In this document: piece after piece, positions 1 through 8,350 of the stretch
How the letters are laid out: each line of letters starts with the position of its first letter
How positions within the stretch are numbered: position 1 is the first letter of the stretch
Assembly: GCF_900188245.1 (NCBI RefSeq)
Contig: NZ_FZOK01000006.1
Location: 161,519 to 225,518, forward strand
Direction of reading: 5' to 3'
DNA from: Belliella buryatensis
Lineage (GTDB): Bacteria; Bacteroidota; Bacteroidia; Cytophagales; Cyclobacteriaceae
DNA: 64,000 nt
Notes under the pieces: model-generated
What the model was told of the DNA's origin: nothing
What the model saw: only the letters and a program-made list of their open reading frames with translations
Database searches by the model: none
Made by a program: the position numbers and the translations under genes

Positions 1-601
1 GCAGGAAAGTTTGTTTGATTTCCTGAAGATGCTGATGGGTGAAAAGCTTGTAAACAGACATGTTGCTGCTTCTATAGCTAAAGTGTGAGGTTTCGGCTAA
101 CTTTTTCCCAGCTCCCGAACTACCTGTGATTCCAGAGATATGAACAGGATTTTTGATCCAATTTTTTACCACAGCAGGAGCAAGGCCTAGTTGAATCGCA
201 GTAGCAAAGCAGCCTGGATTGGCTATTTTCTTCGCTGATTTTAATTTTTCAATATTAACCTCGGGAAGTCCGTAATGGAAACCATTGCTTTCATCTCTAA
301 AATCTGTACTCAAATCAATGATGACAGTATCATCAGAGAACTTGTATGTGTCTAGGAAGCCTTTGGTCTCGCCATGTGGCAAACCTAGAAAAACAGCATC
401 AATTCCATCTGTAGAAACTTGATCTGTAAATATCAAATCTGTATCGCCAATCAAATCAGGATGTATTTCGGCAACGCGTTTCCCTTTTTGGCTATTGCTA
501 TGAACATAAGTCAAGTTGACCATCGGATGATGGACCAAAAGTCTCAGTAATTCTCCACCCGTATAGCCCGCTGCACCGATAATGGCTACATTAATTTTCA
601 T
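1..601 (-). CDS. argC: N-acetyl-gamma-glutamyl-phosphate reductase, N-terminal part (runs off window)
   Basis: ArgC reduces N-acyl-glutamyl phosphate to the semialdehyde with NADPH in arginine synthesis. About 200 N-terminal residues lie here; the C-terminus is beyond base 1. The reverse strand from 601 reads MKINVAIIGAAGYTGGELLR, the GxxGxxG nucleotide-binding start of ArgC. Further on come LGLPHGET and NPGCFATAIQL, which holds the catalytic cysteine. The ATG overlaps the end of argG by 11 bases, so the two are translationally linked in one minus-strand operon. Truncation is due only to the window edge. Confidence 0.95.
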   Translation of the reverse strand, partial: MKINVAIIGAAGYTGGELLRLLVHHPMVNLTYVHSNSQKGKRVAEIHPDLIGDTDLIFTDQVSTDGIDAVFLGLPHGETKGFLDTYKFSDDTVIIDLSTDFRDESNGFHYGLPEVNIEKLKSAKKIANPGCFATAIQLGLAPAVVKNWIKNPVHISGITGSSGAGKKLAETSHFSYRSSNMSVYKLFTHQHLQEIKQTFL

Positions 602-1790
602 GATCCTGCTTGTTTACTTGATGGAAAATAGCAGTTTGGTTGCCGAGAATTTTGGTAAATCCTTTGACATCTTGTGCGGTATAACCTTTGTTCATCTCTC
701 CATAACTTCCAAACTTGGAAGCCATCAAATCGTGCTCAGACTCTATTCCTATCAATTGGAAGCGGTAAGGATGCAGCATTACTTTGACCTTTCCAGTGAC
801 AAATATTTGTGTATCTGCCAGAAATGCTTCTAGGTTCCGCATCACAGGATCTAGATAATGTCCTTCGTGCAGGTGATTGCCATAGAATTCAGCTAGCTGA
901 TTTTTCCAGAAAGTCTGCCATTTGGTTAAAGTGTGTTTCTCAAGTAATTGGTGGGATTTGATGATAATCAAAGGTGCAGCAGCCTCAAATCCAACGCGAC
1001 CTTTAATTCCAATTATCGTATCTCCCACATGAATATCTCTTCCAATTCCGAATGGAGCAGCCAATTCATTTACTTTCAATATGGCATCAACAGGATTATC
1101 AAATAGGGTGTCATTGACACCAATCAATTCTCCCTTTTCAAAGATTAGGCTTATTTCTTCGGCTTTCTCCTTAGTAACCTGAGTAGGCCAAGCTGAGTCA
1201 GGAAGTGTTTGACTGGAAGTCAAGGTTTCCTTTCCTCCAACAGAAGTTCCCCAAATCCCTTTATTGATACTGTATGCAGCTTTTTCGAAGTTCATCGAAA
1301 TGCCATGTTTTTTGAGATAATCGATTTCGGCTTCTCTGCTCAACTGAAGGTCACGGATAGGAGTGATGATTTCAATGTCAGGGATGATGGTTTGAAAAAT
1401 CATATCAAAACGAACTTGATCATTTCCTGCTCCTGTACTTCCGTGTGCTACACATTTAGCACCGATTTTCTTTGCATAATCAGCAAGTGTTTTTGCCTGT
1501 AAAATTCTTTCGGCTGATACAGAAAGTGGATAAGTTTGGTTTTTCAAAACATTGCCAAATACCAAGTATTTGATGACTTCCTGGTAGTAAGTTTTGGTTA
1601 CATCAAGAATCGTAAATGATGAAATTCCGAGACTCGCTGCTCTTTTTTCTGTTTCTGATAGTTCTTCATCAGAAAAACCTCCTGTATTGATCAGTACTGC
1701 GTGGACTTCATATCCAAGGTCTTTGCTAAGGTGAAGTGCACAAAAAGTGGTGTCTAATCCTCCGCTATATGCTAATACTACTTTTTTCAT
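591..1790 (-). CDS. argG: Argininosuccinate synthase
   Basis: ArgG joins citrulline and aspartate using ATP to form argininosuccinate. The 399-residue protein has the usual length and opens with KKVVLAYSGGLDTTFCALHL, the PP-loop ATP pyrophosphatase motif (SGGLDT). Family segments AHGSTGAGNDQVRF (about residues 115-128) and SINKGIWGTSVGGKE (about 170-184) are present. It sits between a GNAT gene (33 bp upstream) and argC (11 bp overlap). The order GNAT-argG-argC is, to my knowledge, common in Bacteroidota arginine operons, and the remaining arg genes are probably just beyond base 1. Confidence 0.95.
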   Translation of the reverse strand: MKKVVLAYSGGLDTTFCALHLSKDLGYEVHAVLINTGGFSDEELSETEKRAASLGISSFTILDVTKTYYQEVIKYLVFGNVLKNQTYPLSVSAERILQAKTLADYAKKIGAKCVAHGSTGAGNDQVRFDMIFQTIIPDIEIITPIRDLQLSREAEIDYLKKHGISMNFEKAAYSINKGIWGTSVGGKETLTSSQTLPDSAWPTQVTKEKAEEISLIFEKGELIGVNDTLFDNPVDAILKVNELAAPFGIGRDIHVGDTIIGIKGRVGFEAAAPLIIIKSHQLLEKHTLTKWQTFWKNQLAEFYGNHLHEGHYLDPVMRNLEAFLADTQIFVTGKVKVMLHPYRFQLIGIESEHDLMASKFGSYGEMNKGYTAQDVKGFTKILGNQTAIFHQVNKQDHEN

Positions 1791-1823
1791 TTTAAGATTT
1801 TTTGTAAGCTTCTGGCTTGTGGT

Positions 1824-2504
1824 TTAAAATAGGTTGAAGGTTTTATTCTTAGTTTTTTTGAGATTCAGCAAGACATATTTTTTCAATCTTGTCCAACGCT
1901 CAAAAAGCTTGATATTTTTCTTGAAATCATCTCGAAGGGCCAAGTCTTCATGCTGAATTTTTTGAGCCTTAGGTTCATAAAGCATAGCTGTACATAGGCA
2001 GTTTTGTCTGTTTTTGCTTTGCAGGATTTCAAAATTGACACAGCTTTGACAGCCTTTCCAAAACTGTTCGTCATCAGTCAGATCGGAGTAAGAAACAGGA
2101 ATATAACCCAATTCAGAGTTGATCTTCATCACTGCTGCGCCGGTTGTCAAGCCGAATATTTTAGATTCAGGATATTTGGTTCTGCTGAGTTTGAATATTT
2201 CTTTTTTGATCAAACGAGCAAGTCCATATTTTCTAAACTGAGGAGCGACGATAAGCCCTGAGTTGGCCACATATTTTCCATGGCCCCAAGCTTCGATGTA
2301 GCAAAATCCCGCCCATTCACCATCAGATGTGGTGGCGATCACAGCTTTGCCTTCCATCATTTTGGTCATGATGTATTCAGGAGATCTTTTAGCAATCCCA
2401 GTACCTCTGGCTTTTGCTGACTGCTCCATTTCATCCGTGATCATGGAAGCATAAATTGTATGTGCCTCCGTAGCTGGCCTGATTATAAAAGAGTAATTGT
2501 CCAT
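1824..2504 (-). CDS. GNAT-family N-acyltransferase heading the arginine operon
   Basis: This 226-residue protein has a GNAT fold: a central strand NSGLIVAPQFRKYGLARLIKKEIF matches the acetyl-CoA binding Q/RxxGxA/G motif (about residues 81-104). It is the first gene of the GNAT-argG-argC operon. Because Bacteroidota often lack a classical ArgA, the position suggests it could acylate glutamate (acetyl or succinyl) in the first arginine step; that is inference from context, not from residues. The last ~60 residues (rich in Lys, Phe and Leu) extend past the GNAT core. Another amino-acid acetyltransferase role is possible. Confidence 0.8.
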   Translation of the reverse strand: MDNYSFIIRPATEAHTIYASMITDEMEQSAKARGTGIAKRSPEYIMTKMMEGKAVIATTSDGEWAGFCYIEAWGHGKYVANSGLIVAPQFRKYGLARLIKKEIFKLSRTKYPESKIFGLTTGAAVMKINSELGYIPVSYSDLTDDEQFWKGCQSCVNFEILQSKNRQNCLCTAMLYEPKAQKIQHEDLALRDDFKKNIKLFERWTRLKKYVLLNLKKTKNKTFNLF

Positions 2505-2582
2505 TGAGTGTATTGAAATAGACAGAGTGTTGACTCTTAGGTTAATTTAGAAATGATAGATTGTGGAAATAATGCTGATTGA

Positions 2583-2695
2583 GGTCGCCCACATAGGGCA
2601 CCAAAAATTAAGATAGGGGCGTTGCCCTAAAGCTATTCCTAAATTCTCTAAGCGGAGATAAAAATAACAAAGCCATTGGACCCAAAATGTTTGGG
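2583..2695. repeat. Intergenic stem-loop cluster
   Basis: The gap between the arginine operon and the zinc-ribbon gene holds three short perfect or near-perfect hairpins: GCCC-ACATA-GGGC (2587-2599), GGGC-GTT-GCCC (2617-2627) and CCCAAA-ATG-TTTGGG (2681-2695). They are GC-richer than the flanks. The second is followed by TAAAGCTATT, resembling the GGGCTATTG that follows a hairpin in the array at 44.5 kb, so both may belong to one dispersed repeat family. No protein-coding frame is convincing in 2505-2879. Confidence 0.45.
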
Positions 2696-2879
2696 ACAAT
2701 TGAAGAATAAGTTGCTATGTCTTTTTTACTGTACATGGTCTTTGTGTCAGCAAAGGTTACAAGTATTGAAACAATATGCAAATTATTATATCAATAATTT
2801 AAAAATTCAAAGAATCTATTTCAGAATCAGAAACAAATAATTGATGTTCTTTTAGTATTTGAAAAAGATAAACTACCTC

Positions 2880-3035
2880 CTAAAATATAAAAAGCATCAA
2901 TAAAAAGATTGCTAGCAATACAGCTACCCAAGCGTATATCGGATTTCGACGGGGGAATTCAAAGTTGCAGATTGGACAAAAAACAGCTGTTTTATCTACA
3001 TCCATGGCACAGGAAGGGCACTCTTTTGTTTTCAT
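2880..3035 (-). CDS. 51-residue zinc-ribbon membrane peptide
   Basis: A short open frame reads MKTKECPSCAMDVDKTAVFC, then PICNFEFPRR, then a hydrophobic stretch (about residues 33-51, NPIYAWVAVLLAIFLLMLFIF). Two CPxC pairs (C6/C9 and C20/C23) form a zinc ribbon, followed by a single C-terminal membrane helix, leaving the ribbon in the cytoplasm if the helix exits through the membrane. The arrangement is coherent and resembles the small zinc-ribbon proteins widespread in Bacteroidota; function is unknown. The gene is divergent from the FrnE-like gene, 56 bp away. Confidence 0.8.
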   Translation of the reverse strand: MKTKECPSCAMDVDKTAVFCPICNFEFPRRNPIYAWVAVLLAIFLLMLFIF

Positions 3036-3091
3036 ATTTTTGAACTCTTGGTGTTGAAATTTGATTGTAATGGCAATAAAACCTAAAAATC

Positions 3092-3802
3092 ATGAAAATA
3101 GAAATTTGGTCGGATATCATGTGTCCTTTTTGTTATATCGGCAAGAGACGATTGGAATCTGCTTTGGAGAATTTTGAGTATAAAAACAATGTTGAAATCG
3201 TCTGGAAAAGCTTTTTGCTCAATCCAGATATGAAAACAGACCTTAGCAAATCTACCGCTGAATACTTAGCAGAAACCAAAGGTTGGAGCATAGAACAAAC
3301 CCATCAAATCACCAATCAGGTAACAGAAATGGCGAATGGTGAAGGTTTGGTGTACAACATGGACAAAACTGTAGTCGCCAATGCGAAGAATGCACATCGC
3401 TTGTTACAACTTTCAAAAACCTTAGGAAAAGGTGATGAAATGAAAGAAAGGTTATTGAAAGCCTATTTCACAGAGGGGAAAAACATCGATGATTTCGCAA
3501 CATTGGTGTCTTTGGCAGAAGAAGTTGGTCTTGAAAAAGAGCGTGTTGAAACTTGCTTGAATTCAAAAGAATTTGCAGAGAATGTCGAACAGGATATCCT
3601 TGAGTCTCGACAAATAGGAGTGAGGGGAGTTCCGTTTTTTGTGTTAGACAGAAAATTTGGCATTTCAGGTGCTCAACCTGTTGAAGTTTTTGAAGATACT
3701 TTGAATAAAGCTTGGGCTGATTTTGTAAAGGAAAACCCGATTCTCCAAATGGAAAATGGTGACCAAGGTAATGCTTGTGACATCGATGGGAATTGCGATT
3801 AA
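3092..3802 (+). CDS. DsbA-family (FrnE-like) thioredoxin-fold oxidoreductase
   Basis: The 236-residue protein opens with KIEIWSDIMCPFCYIGKRRL; CPFC (C11-C14) is the redox motif of the FrnE/2-hydroxychromene-2-carboxylate isomerase-like branch of the DsbA family. The cis-proline segment GVRGVPFFVLDRKFGISGAQ near residue 180 also matches. There is no signal peptide, so it is cytoplasmic, probably a disulfide reductase or isomerase in stress defence. The C-terminal tail carries two extra cysteines (ACDIDGNCD), as in many FrnE-type proteins. A strong terminator follows. Confidence 0.9.
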   Translation: MKIEIWSDIMCPFCYIGKRRLESALENFEYKNNVEIVWKSFLLNPDMKTDLSKSTAEYLAETKGWSIEQTHQITNQVTEMANGEGLVYNMDKTVVANAKNAHRLLQLSKTLGKGDEMKERLLKAYFTEGKNIDDFATLVSLAEEVGLEKERVETCLNSKEFAENVEQDILESRQIGVRGVPFFVLDRKFGISGAQPVEVFEDTLNKAWADFVKENPILQMENGDQGNACDIDGNCD

Positions 3803-3805
3803 AAG

Positions 3806-3843
3806 AAAGGCTTTTGGAACTATCTCCAAAAGCCTTTTTTATT
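3806..3843 (+). terminator. Intrinsic terminator after the FrnE-like gene
   Basis: A 13-bp perfect stem AAAGGCTTTTGGA (3806-3818) pairs with TCCAAAAGCCTTT (3825-3837) around a 6-base loop and runs into T-rich DNA. It begins 4 bases after the stop codon. Confidence 0.9.
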
Positions 3844-3941
3844 GAACATTAATATCTGCTTTTATTCAGTAGTTAAATCAATGATGCAAATAGCAGTTTT
3901 GAAACATTACTAACTAATTTACTGATAACCAAAAAACAATA

Positions 3942-4853
3942 TTAATATGTCCCATATACTTTCATTCTAATTTTATAAACTGCTTCTGATGCCGTGATAA
4001 ATAAGGTCTTGCGATCAGGACCTGCAAACACCACATTAGCAGTCCATTTTTCAGGAACTGGTATGTGACCGATTTCTTCACCTTTTCGATTATATATCTT
4101 CACTCCATCTTCTCCTGTCAGGTATAAATTTCCTCGATAATCTATGGTCATTCCATCTGACCCTCTATTTATGAAAACCTCTTTATTAGTTAGAAAACCA
4201 TCTTCGATTATATCGTATTTGTAAACTTTTTCGGCACCTAAATCTGCTACATAGAGTGTTTTGCCATCATAAGTTCCTACGATGCCATTTGGTTTCATTA
4301 GTTTGTCATCAACTCTCATGAATTGTAGCCGATCAGCTGATAGCAGATATAAGTGTTCTCCATTTTGTTCTGACACCGCATCTCTTGTCCAATATTCTCT
4401 CTTGTAGAGTGGATCCGTGATGTACATGGTGCCTGAAGGAGTAATGAAAAGATCATTAGGACCATTTAATTTTTTGCCTTGGTAAGCCTCCAATAGGACA
4501 GTTTTATTTCCTTTATCATCAATAGACCATAATTGATTATTTTCATCTGCGCAAGCTATGATATTTCCTTCTCTATCCATAAACATGCCGTTTGAGCGTC
4601 CTGCGTCTTCCATAAAAATCTCAGTTTTATTGGTGAAAAAAGACCATTTAATAATCCTGTTATTGGGTTGATCTGTGAAGTAAACATCTCCTAGCCTAGA
4701 AACTGCTGGGCCCTCTGTGAATCCAAAGCCATCAGCAATTTTCTCAAGCTGAGCATTTTTTTCGATAAGGTTTTTTTTATCTGCGATTTGAGCTTGGGAA
4801 GTACCCAACGAAAGGGATAAAAAAATAATGACACTAAATATTTTACGCTTCAT
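3942..4853 (-). CDS. Secreted SMP-30/gluconolactonase-like beta-propeller protein
   Basis: 303 residues with a signal peptide (KRKIFSVIIFLSLSLGTSQAQ). The mature part has SMP-30/gluconolactonase/LRE family features: FGFTEGPAVSRLGDVYFTD near residues 44-62 with the metal-binding Glu, GRSNGMFMDREGNI, NGPNDLFITPSGTMYITDP, and GSDGMTIDYRGNLYLTG. These match the propeller's repeated calcium-site loops. Family members hydrolyse lactones, e.g. sugar acid lactones; the actual substrate cannot be read here. The gene stands alone, divergent from the AbgT transporter gene. Confidence 0.88.
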   Translation of the reverse strand: MKRKIFSVIIFLSLSLGTSQAQIADKKNLIEKNAQLEKIADGFGFTEGPAVSRLGDVYFTDQPNNRIIKWSFFTNKTEIFMEDAGRSNGMFMDREGNIIACADENNQLWSIDDKGNKTVLLEAYQGKKLNGPNDLFITPSGTMYITDPLYKREYWTRDAVSEQNGEHLYLLSADRLQFMRVDDKLMKPNGIVGTYDGKTLYVADLGAEKVYKYDIIEDGFLTNKEVFINRGSDGMTIDYRGNLYLTGEDGVKIYNRKGEEIGHIPVPEKWTANVVFAGPDRKTLFITASEAVYKIRMKVYGTY

Positions 4854-4930
4854 TTGATATGTGATTTATGACAGGTGAATTATTTTTCTTTGCAAGATAG
4901 GATAACGAGCCTGTTTTTTCTAATTCTATA

Positions 4931-4960
4931 TTGTAAATGCCTTCGAGCTTGTTATTTTTG
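4931..4960 (+). promoter_or_regulatory. Promoter of the AbgT-family gene
   Basis: TATTTTTG at 4953-4960 fits the Bacteroidota -7 box TAnnTTTG exactly, and TTG at 4931-4933 sits 19 bp upstream in the -33 position. The start codon is 20 bases downstream, so the leader is very short. Confidence 0.6.
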
Positions 4961-4980
4961 GCAAAGCCCAAGTATGAATT

Positions 4981-6534
4981 ATGGAAAAATTTGAAGAAAA
5001 GAGTAAATCCACTTTAGATAGGTTTTTGGATTTTATAGAAAAGGCGGGAAATAAATTGCCTGACCCCGCCATGCTTTTTTTGATTTTATTACTGATCACT
5101 TGGGGGCTTTCCGCGATTCTAGCTCCGATTAATTTCAACGCATTTGATCAGATGAAAGGTCAAGAAATCCGAGTAATCAACTTATTAACAGGAGAGAAGC
5201 TTGCAGCATTTCTTTCAAATATGATTGCCATTTTTATCAATTTCCCACCTTTGGGAGTAGTCTTACTTGCTATGTTGGGTGTGGGGGTGGCTGAGCACTC
5301 TGGTTTTATCAATGCTGGATTGAAATATCTACTTGGAGTTACGCCAAAGATGCTCCTTACACCTATTTTGGTTTTGGTTGCCATAGTTAGCCATACAGCG
5401 GCTGATGCTGGATATGTGTTAGTTATTCCGCTTGGAGGAGTGATATTCTATGCTGCAGGTAGACATGCTGTTGCTGGAATAGCAGCCGCATTCGCGGGAG
5501 TATCGGGTGGTTTTAGTGCCAATTTCATCCCCTCAAGTATCGACCCATTGATTCAAAGCTATACACAGTCAGCTGCCCAGATTATTCAGCCAGACATTTC
5601 GTTGAATCCACTTAACAACATTATTTTTACTGGAATATCAAGTATGATTGTTATAGCTGTTGTATGGTATTTGACAGATAGGGTAATAGAACCTCGATTA
5701 AACAAAAACCTTAAAATAGATGAGAATATAGTTGATATTCCTAAAATGGAATCGCTAAGCTTAAAAGAAAAAAGAGCTTTTTGGTTAGGGTTTTCTACTT
5801 TGTTGATAGGAGTGATTTTGTTATTCTTTTGGGTATTGCCAGAAGATTCTGCTATGAGAGATGCTGAAGGTGCAATTACTTCCCGTTATGCTCCATTGAT
5901 GGCTTCTATTGTTCCTTTGATTTTTATTCTTTTCTGGATCCCTGGGTTGGTTTATGGCTTTGCCAGTGGTGCCTATACTACGATGAAAAATATGGTAGAG
6001 GGTATGAGTAAGTCGATGGGGAGTATGTCTCATTATATTGTTATGGCATTTTTCTGTGCTTTATTTATCAATGCTTTCACGGAGTCGAAAATTGGGAGCA
6101 TCGCAGCTTATAAGGGTGCTGAGTTTTTACAATCTTTGGGATTGCCTGCTCAAATTACTATAGTTGGTATTGTGATTTTAACGGCTGTTGTAAATTTGTT
6201 TGTAGGATCTGCTTCGGCTAAATGGGCACTTATCAGCCCGGTATTTGTGCCTATGTTGATGCAATTGGGTATTTCACCGGACCTTACACAGGCTGCCTAT
6301 AGAGTAGGTGATTCTGTATCTAATATCATTACACCACTTTTGCCTTATTTTCCTCTGATTGTAGTATTCTGTCAAAAATATGTCAAGTCTACAGGTATTG
6401 GTACGTTGGTTTCGATTATGATACCATATTCACTGACCTTATTGGTAGTTTGGACATTGTTCCTTTTGTTATACTGGACTCTTGGGATTCCGTTGGGACT
6501 ACAGTCAACTTATGAATTCGAAATGGTAAAATAA
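4981..6534 (+). CDS. AbgT-family transporter
   Basis: 517 residues, highly hydrophobic with about a dozen membrane helices. The start (STLDRFLDFIEKAGNKLPDPAMLF), the SHTAADAGYVLVIPLGG segment, and the late GSASAKWALISPVFVPML and YRVGDSVSNIITPLLPYFPL match AbgT. Founding members import p-aminobenzoyl-glutamate; others export sulfonamides, so the substrate here is open. The inner-membrane protein is transcribed from its own promoter and has no obvious partner next to it. Confidence 0.92.
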   Translation: MEKFEEKSKSTLDRFLDFIEKAGNKLPDPAMLFLILLLITWGLSAILAPINFNAFDQMKGQEIRVINLLTGEKLAAFLSNMIAIFINFPPLGVVLLAMLGVGVAEHSGFINAGLKYLLGVTPKMLLTPILVLVAIVSHTAADAGYVLVIPLGGVIFYAAGRHAVAGIAAAFAGVSGGFSANFIPSSIDPLIQSYTQSAAQIIQPDISLNPLNNIIFTGISSMIVIAVVWYLTDRVIEPRLNKNLKIDENIVDIPKMESLSLKEKRAFWLGFSTLLIGVILLFFWVLPEDSAMRDAEGAITSRYAPLMASIVPLIFILFWIPGLVYGFASGAYTTMKNMVEGMSKSMGSMSHYIVMAFFCALFINAFTESKIGSIAAYKGAEFLQSLGLPAQITIVGIVILTAVVNLFVGSASAKWALISPVFVPMLMQLGISPDLTQAAYRVGDSVSNIITPLLPYFPLIVVFCQKYVKSTGIGTLVSIMIPYSLTLLVVWTLFLLLYWTLGIPLGLQSTYEFEMVK

Positions 6535-6552
6535 AAGCTTTTCAAGTGAAAT

Positions 6553-7938
6553 TTATTTTAGTATGAAGATTGAATCTAGGTTTATTTTAGGTAGGTAGCT
6601 TCTTAGGATGTATTTACTTTCTTGATATGGTTTTACGCGTTGAATCATATCTAGCAACCCTGTTGGATATTGGACACTTAGTTCTTTTTCAATAAATGTA
6701 TATCCCGAAAACATTCCATTTTCAAATAATAAAGCTGCTTCTTCATTTTGGTGTCTACCCATTGTTTTGATGAATAGGATTTTTTCTTCTCTCGCTATTT
6801 TTTCTAACCACTGATTAGCTCTGATATTATATTTTTCGGGCACTTCTTGGTTACAACAAGCCCCTCTACATTTGTTGTGTTCAAAATCATAGCAAGCTGA
6901 TTTTGTTTTTTGTACACCTGAGAGCTTAGGACAAAGTTCATATTCAGTAATTCCGTCATTTAGAAACTTCCAAGCATCAGTATGGTTTTCAAATTGTATG
7001 ATCGAAGGTTGAGAAGAAGTCACCTTGGAAACTTGAAATCTTACAAAACCTAGACTATCATGATATTGGATAATTCCCCAAGGTTGACTGATGAATTTCT
7101 GTGATATATTATATTTAGGCCAAGTTCTTTTTATTTCTTGTAGCTCTAAGAGATAAGCTAACATTTCGCTTCCTGTCAAAACCCAAGAGATGTCGTGGAC
7201 CTCATTTTTCATTTCCATTTTTTGTTGTCCTTTGCTTGCACCTGAAAAGTGACTTTTGAATCTACTTTTGATATTATTTGCTTTACCGATGTAGATTATT
7301 TTGTGATTTGCATCATAAAAATAATAGATACCCGTTTTTTCGGGAAGCTGCTGATACTTTTCCTTAGAAATATTTGGTGGTAAAAATGCTTCTCCATTAT
7401 TTTTTCTGAGCATTTCAGATATTAGGTTGAAATTACTGGATGCTATTTTAGAAAGAATAATCGCTGTAGCTTTGGCATCCCCATAAGCTCGATGTCGTGC
7501 TTCTATTTTAATGTCTAAATGTTCACACAACCTTCCTAAGCTATAAGACTTATAGCCAGGAAAGGCTTTTCTACTTAATCTCACTGTACAAAGCTTCGGT
7601 GTATTCAAATGAATATTTTGGTGTAAAAGTGCCTTTTGGAGAAAGGTATAATCAAAACTGACATTATGTGCTACGAAAACTCTGTCTTTCAATATCATAT
7701 AGATTTCTTCAGCTATTTCTGAAAATATGGGTGAGTCTGATATCATCTCAGTATCAATACCCGTCAAACCTGTGATGTAAGCAGGGATTTGTGTCTCCGG
7801 GTTAATCAGGGTTTGATAGCTATCTGTTATTTTTTCACCATCGAAGATCAATATAGCTATCTCTGTTATACCGCGCCCAGCTGCTGGATTTCCACCAGCA
7901 GTTTCTATATCTACAATTGCAAATTCTTGGCCTTTCAT
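6553..7938 (-). CDS. DnaQ-like 3'-5' exonuclease fused to a GIY-YIG endonuclease domain
   Basis: 461 residues in two nuclease parts. Residues ~5-175 are a DEDDh exonuclease: FAIVDIETAGG (ExoI, D and E), FVAHNVSFDYTFL (ExoII, D), and HRAYGDAKAT (ExoIII, H and D). Residues ~195-285 are a UvrC/Cho-type GIY-YIG domain: TGIYYFYDANHKIIYIGKAN with a downstream arginine-bearing KSRFKSHFSG. The C-terminal ~170 residues contain a cysteine cluster (CYDFEHNKCRGACC) seen in such fusions. The domain pair is known in Bacteroidota and resembles DNA repair enzymes related to Cho; a repair role is inferred. It is monocistronic. Confidence 0.93.
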   Translation of the reverse strand: MKGQEFAIVDIETAGGNPAAGRGITEIAILIFDGEKITDSYQTLINPETQIPAYITGLTGIDTEMISDSPIFSEIAEEIYMILKDRVFVAHNVSFDYTFLQKALLHQNIHLNTPKLCTVRLSRKAFPGYKSYSLGRLCEHLDIKIEARHRAYGDAKATAIILSKIASSNFNLISEMLRKNNGEAFLPPNISKEKYQQLPEKTGIYYFYDANHKIIYIGKANNIKSRFKSHFSGASKGQQKMEMKNEVHDISWVLTGSEMLAYLLELQEIKRTWPKYNISQKFISQPWGIIQYHDSLGFVRFQVSKVTSSQPSIIQFENHTDAWKFLNDGITEYELCPKLSGVQKTKSACYDFEHNKCRGACCNQEVPEKYNIRANQWLEKIAREEKILFIKTMGRHQNEEAALLFENGMFSGYTFIEKELSVQYPTGLLDMIQRVKPYQESKYILRSYLPKINLDSIFILK

Positions 7939-8350
7939 GTTATAAAATTAATAAATTCAATTTTGTGCATTGTTTCAACTGACAGTATTTGTCATTGTTT
8001 ATTTAGTTTCACATGGGTTTCTAGTAACACTTCCAAAAATTAAAAATATGTAAATATGATTATCCGCAATGACACCAGTAATTCAATAAAACGAAAGAAT
8101 CAAGCGGATAATCGTCGACTGATGACGGTCGACCGTCGACAACAGCTGAGTTTTAGGTATGAGTCTAATAAAATATGGTTACTGGTGTGAAAGTGGATAT
8201 ACATATATGTAAATAACCATTTTTTAGGCTTCTAGTACAATGTATTGTTTAGTTAATTCTAGTGAATAAATTTACATTTAGTGAAACATATTCTTTTAAT
8301 TTACTGTTTGATGTATATACATGTAATTTTCATATTGACTATCTGAAATA
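7939..8350. other. Intergenic region with dense inverted repeats
   Basis: This 412-bp gap between divergent genes has no credible gene. It contains a 10-bp inverted repeat GATTATCCGC (8058-8067) / GCGGATAATC (8104-8113). Interleaved with it is a second, ACACCAGTAA (8072-8081) / TTACTGGTGT (8179-8188). A 14-bp perfect palindrome GACGGTCGACCGTC lies at 8124-8137, with GTCGAC occurring three times in 27 bases. AT-rich palindromes TACATATATGTA (8200-8211) and ATGTATATACAT (8311-8322) lie closer to the CoA-transferase start. Some of these are probably regulatory sites for the downstream gene; see findings. Confidence 0.7.
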
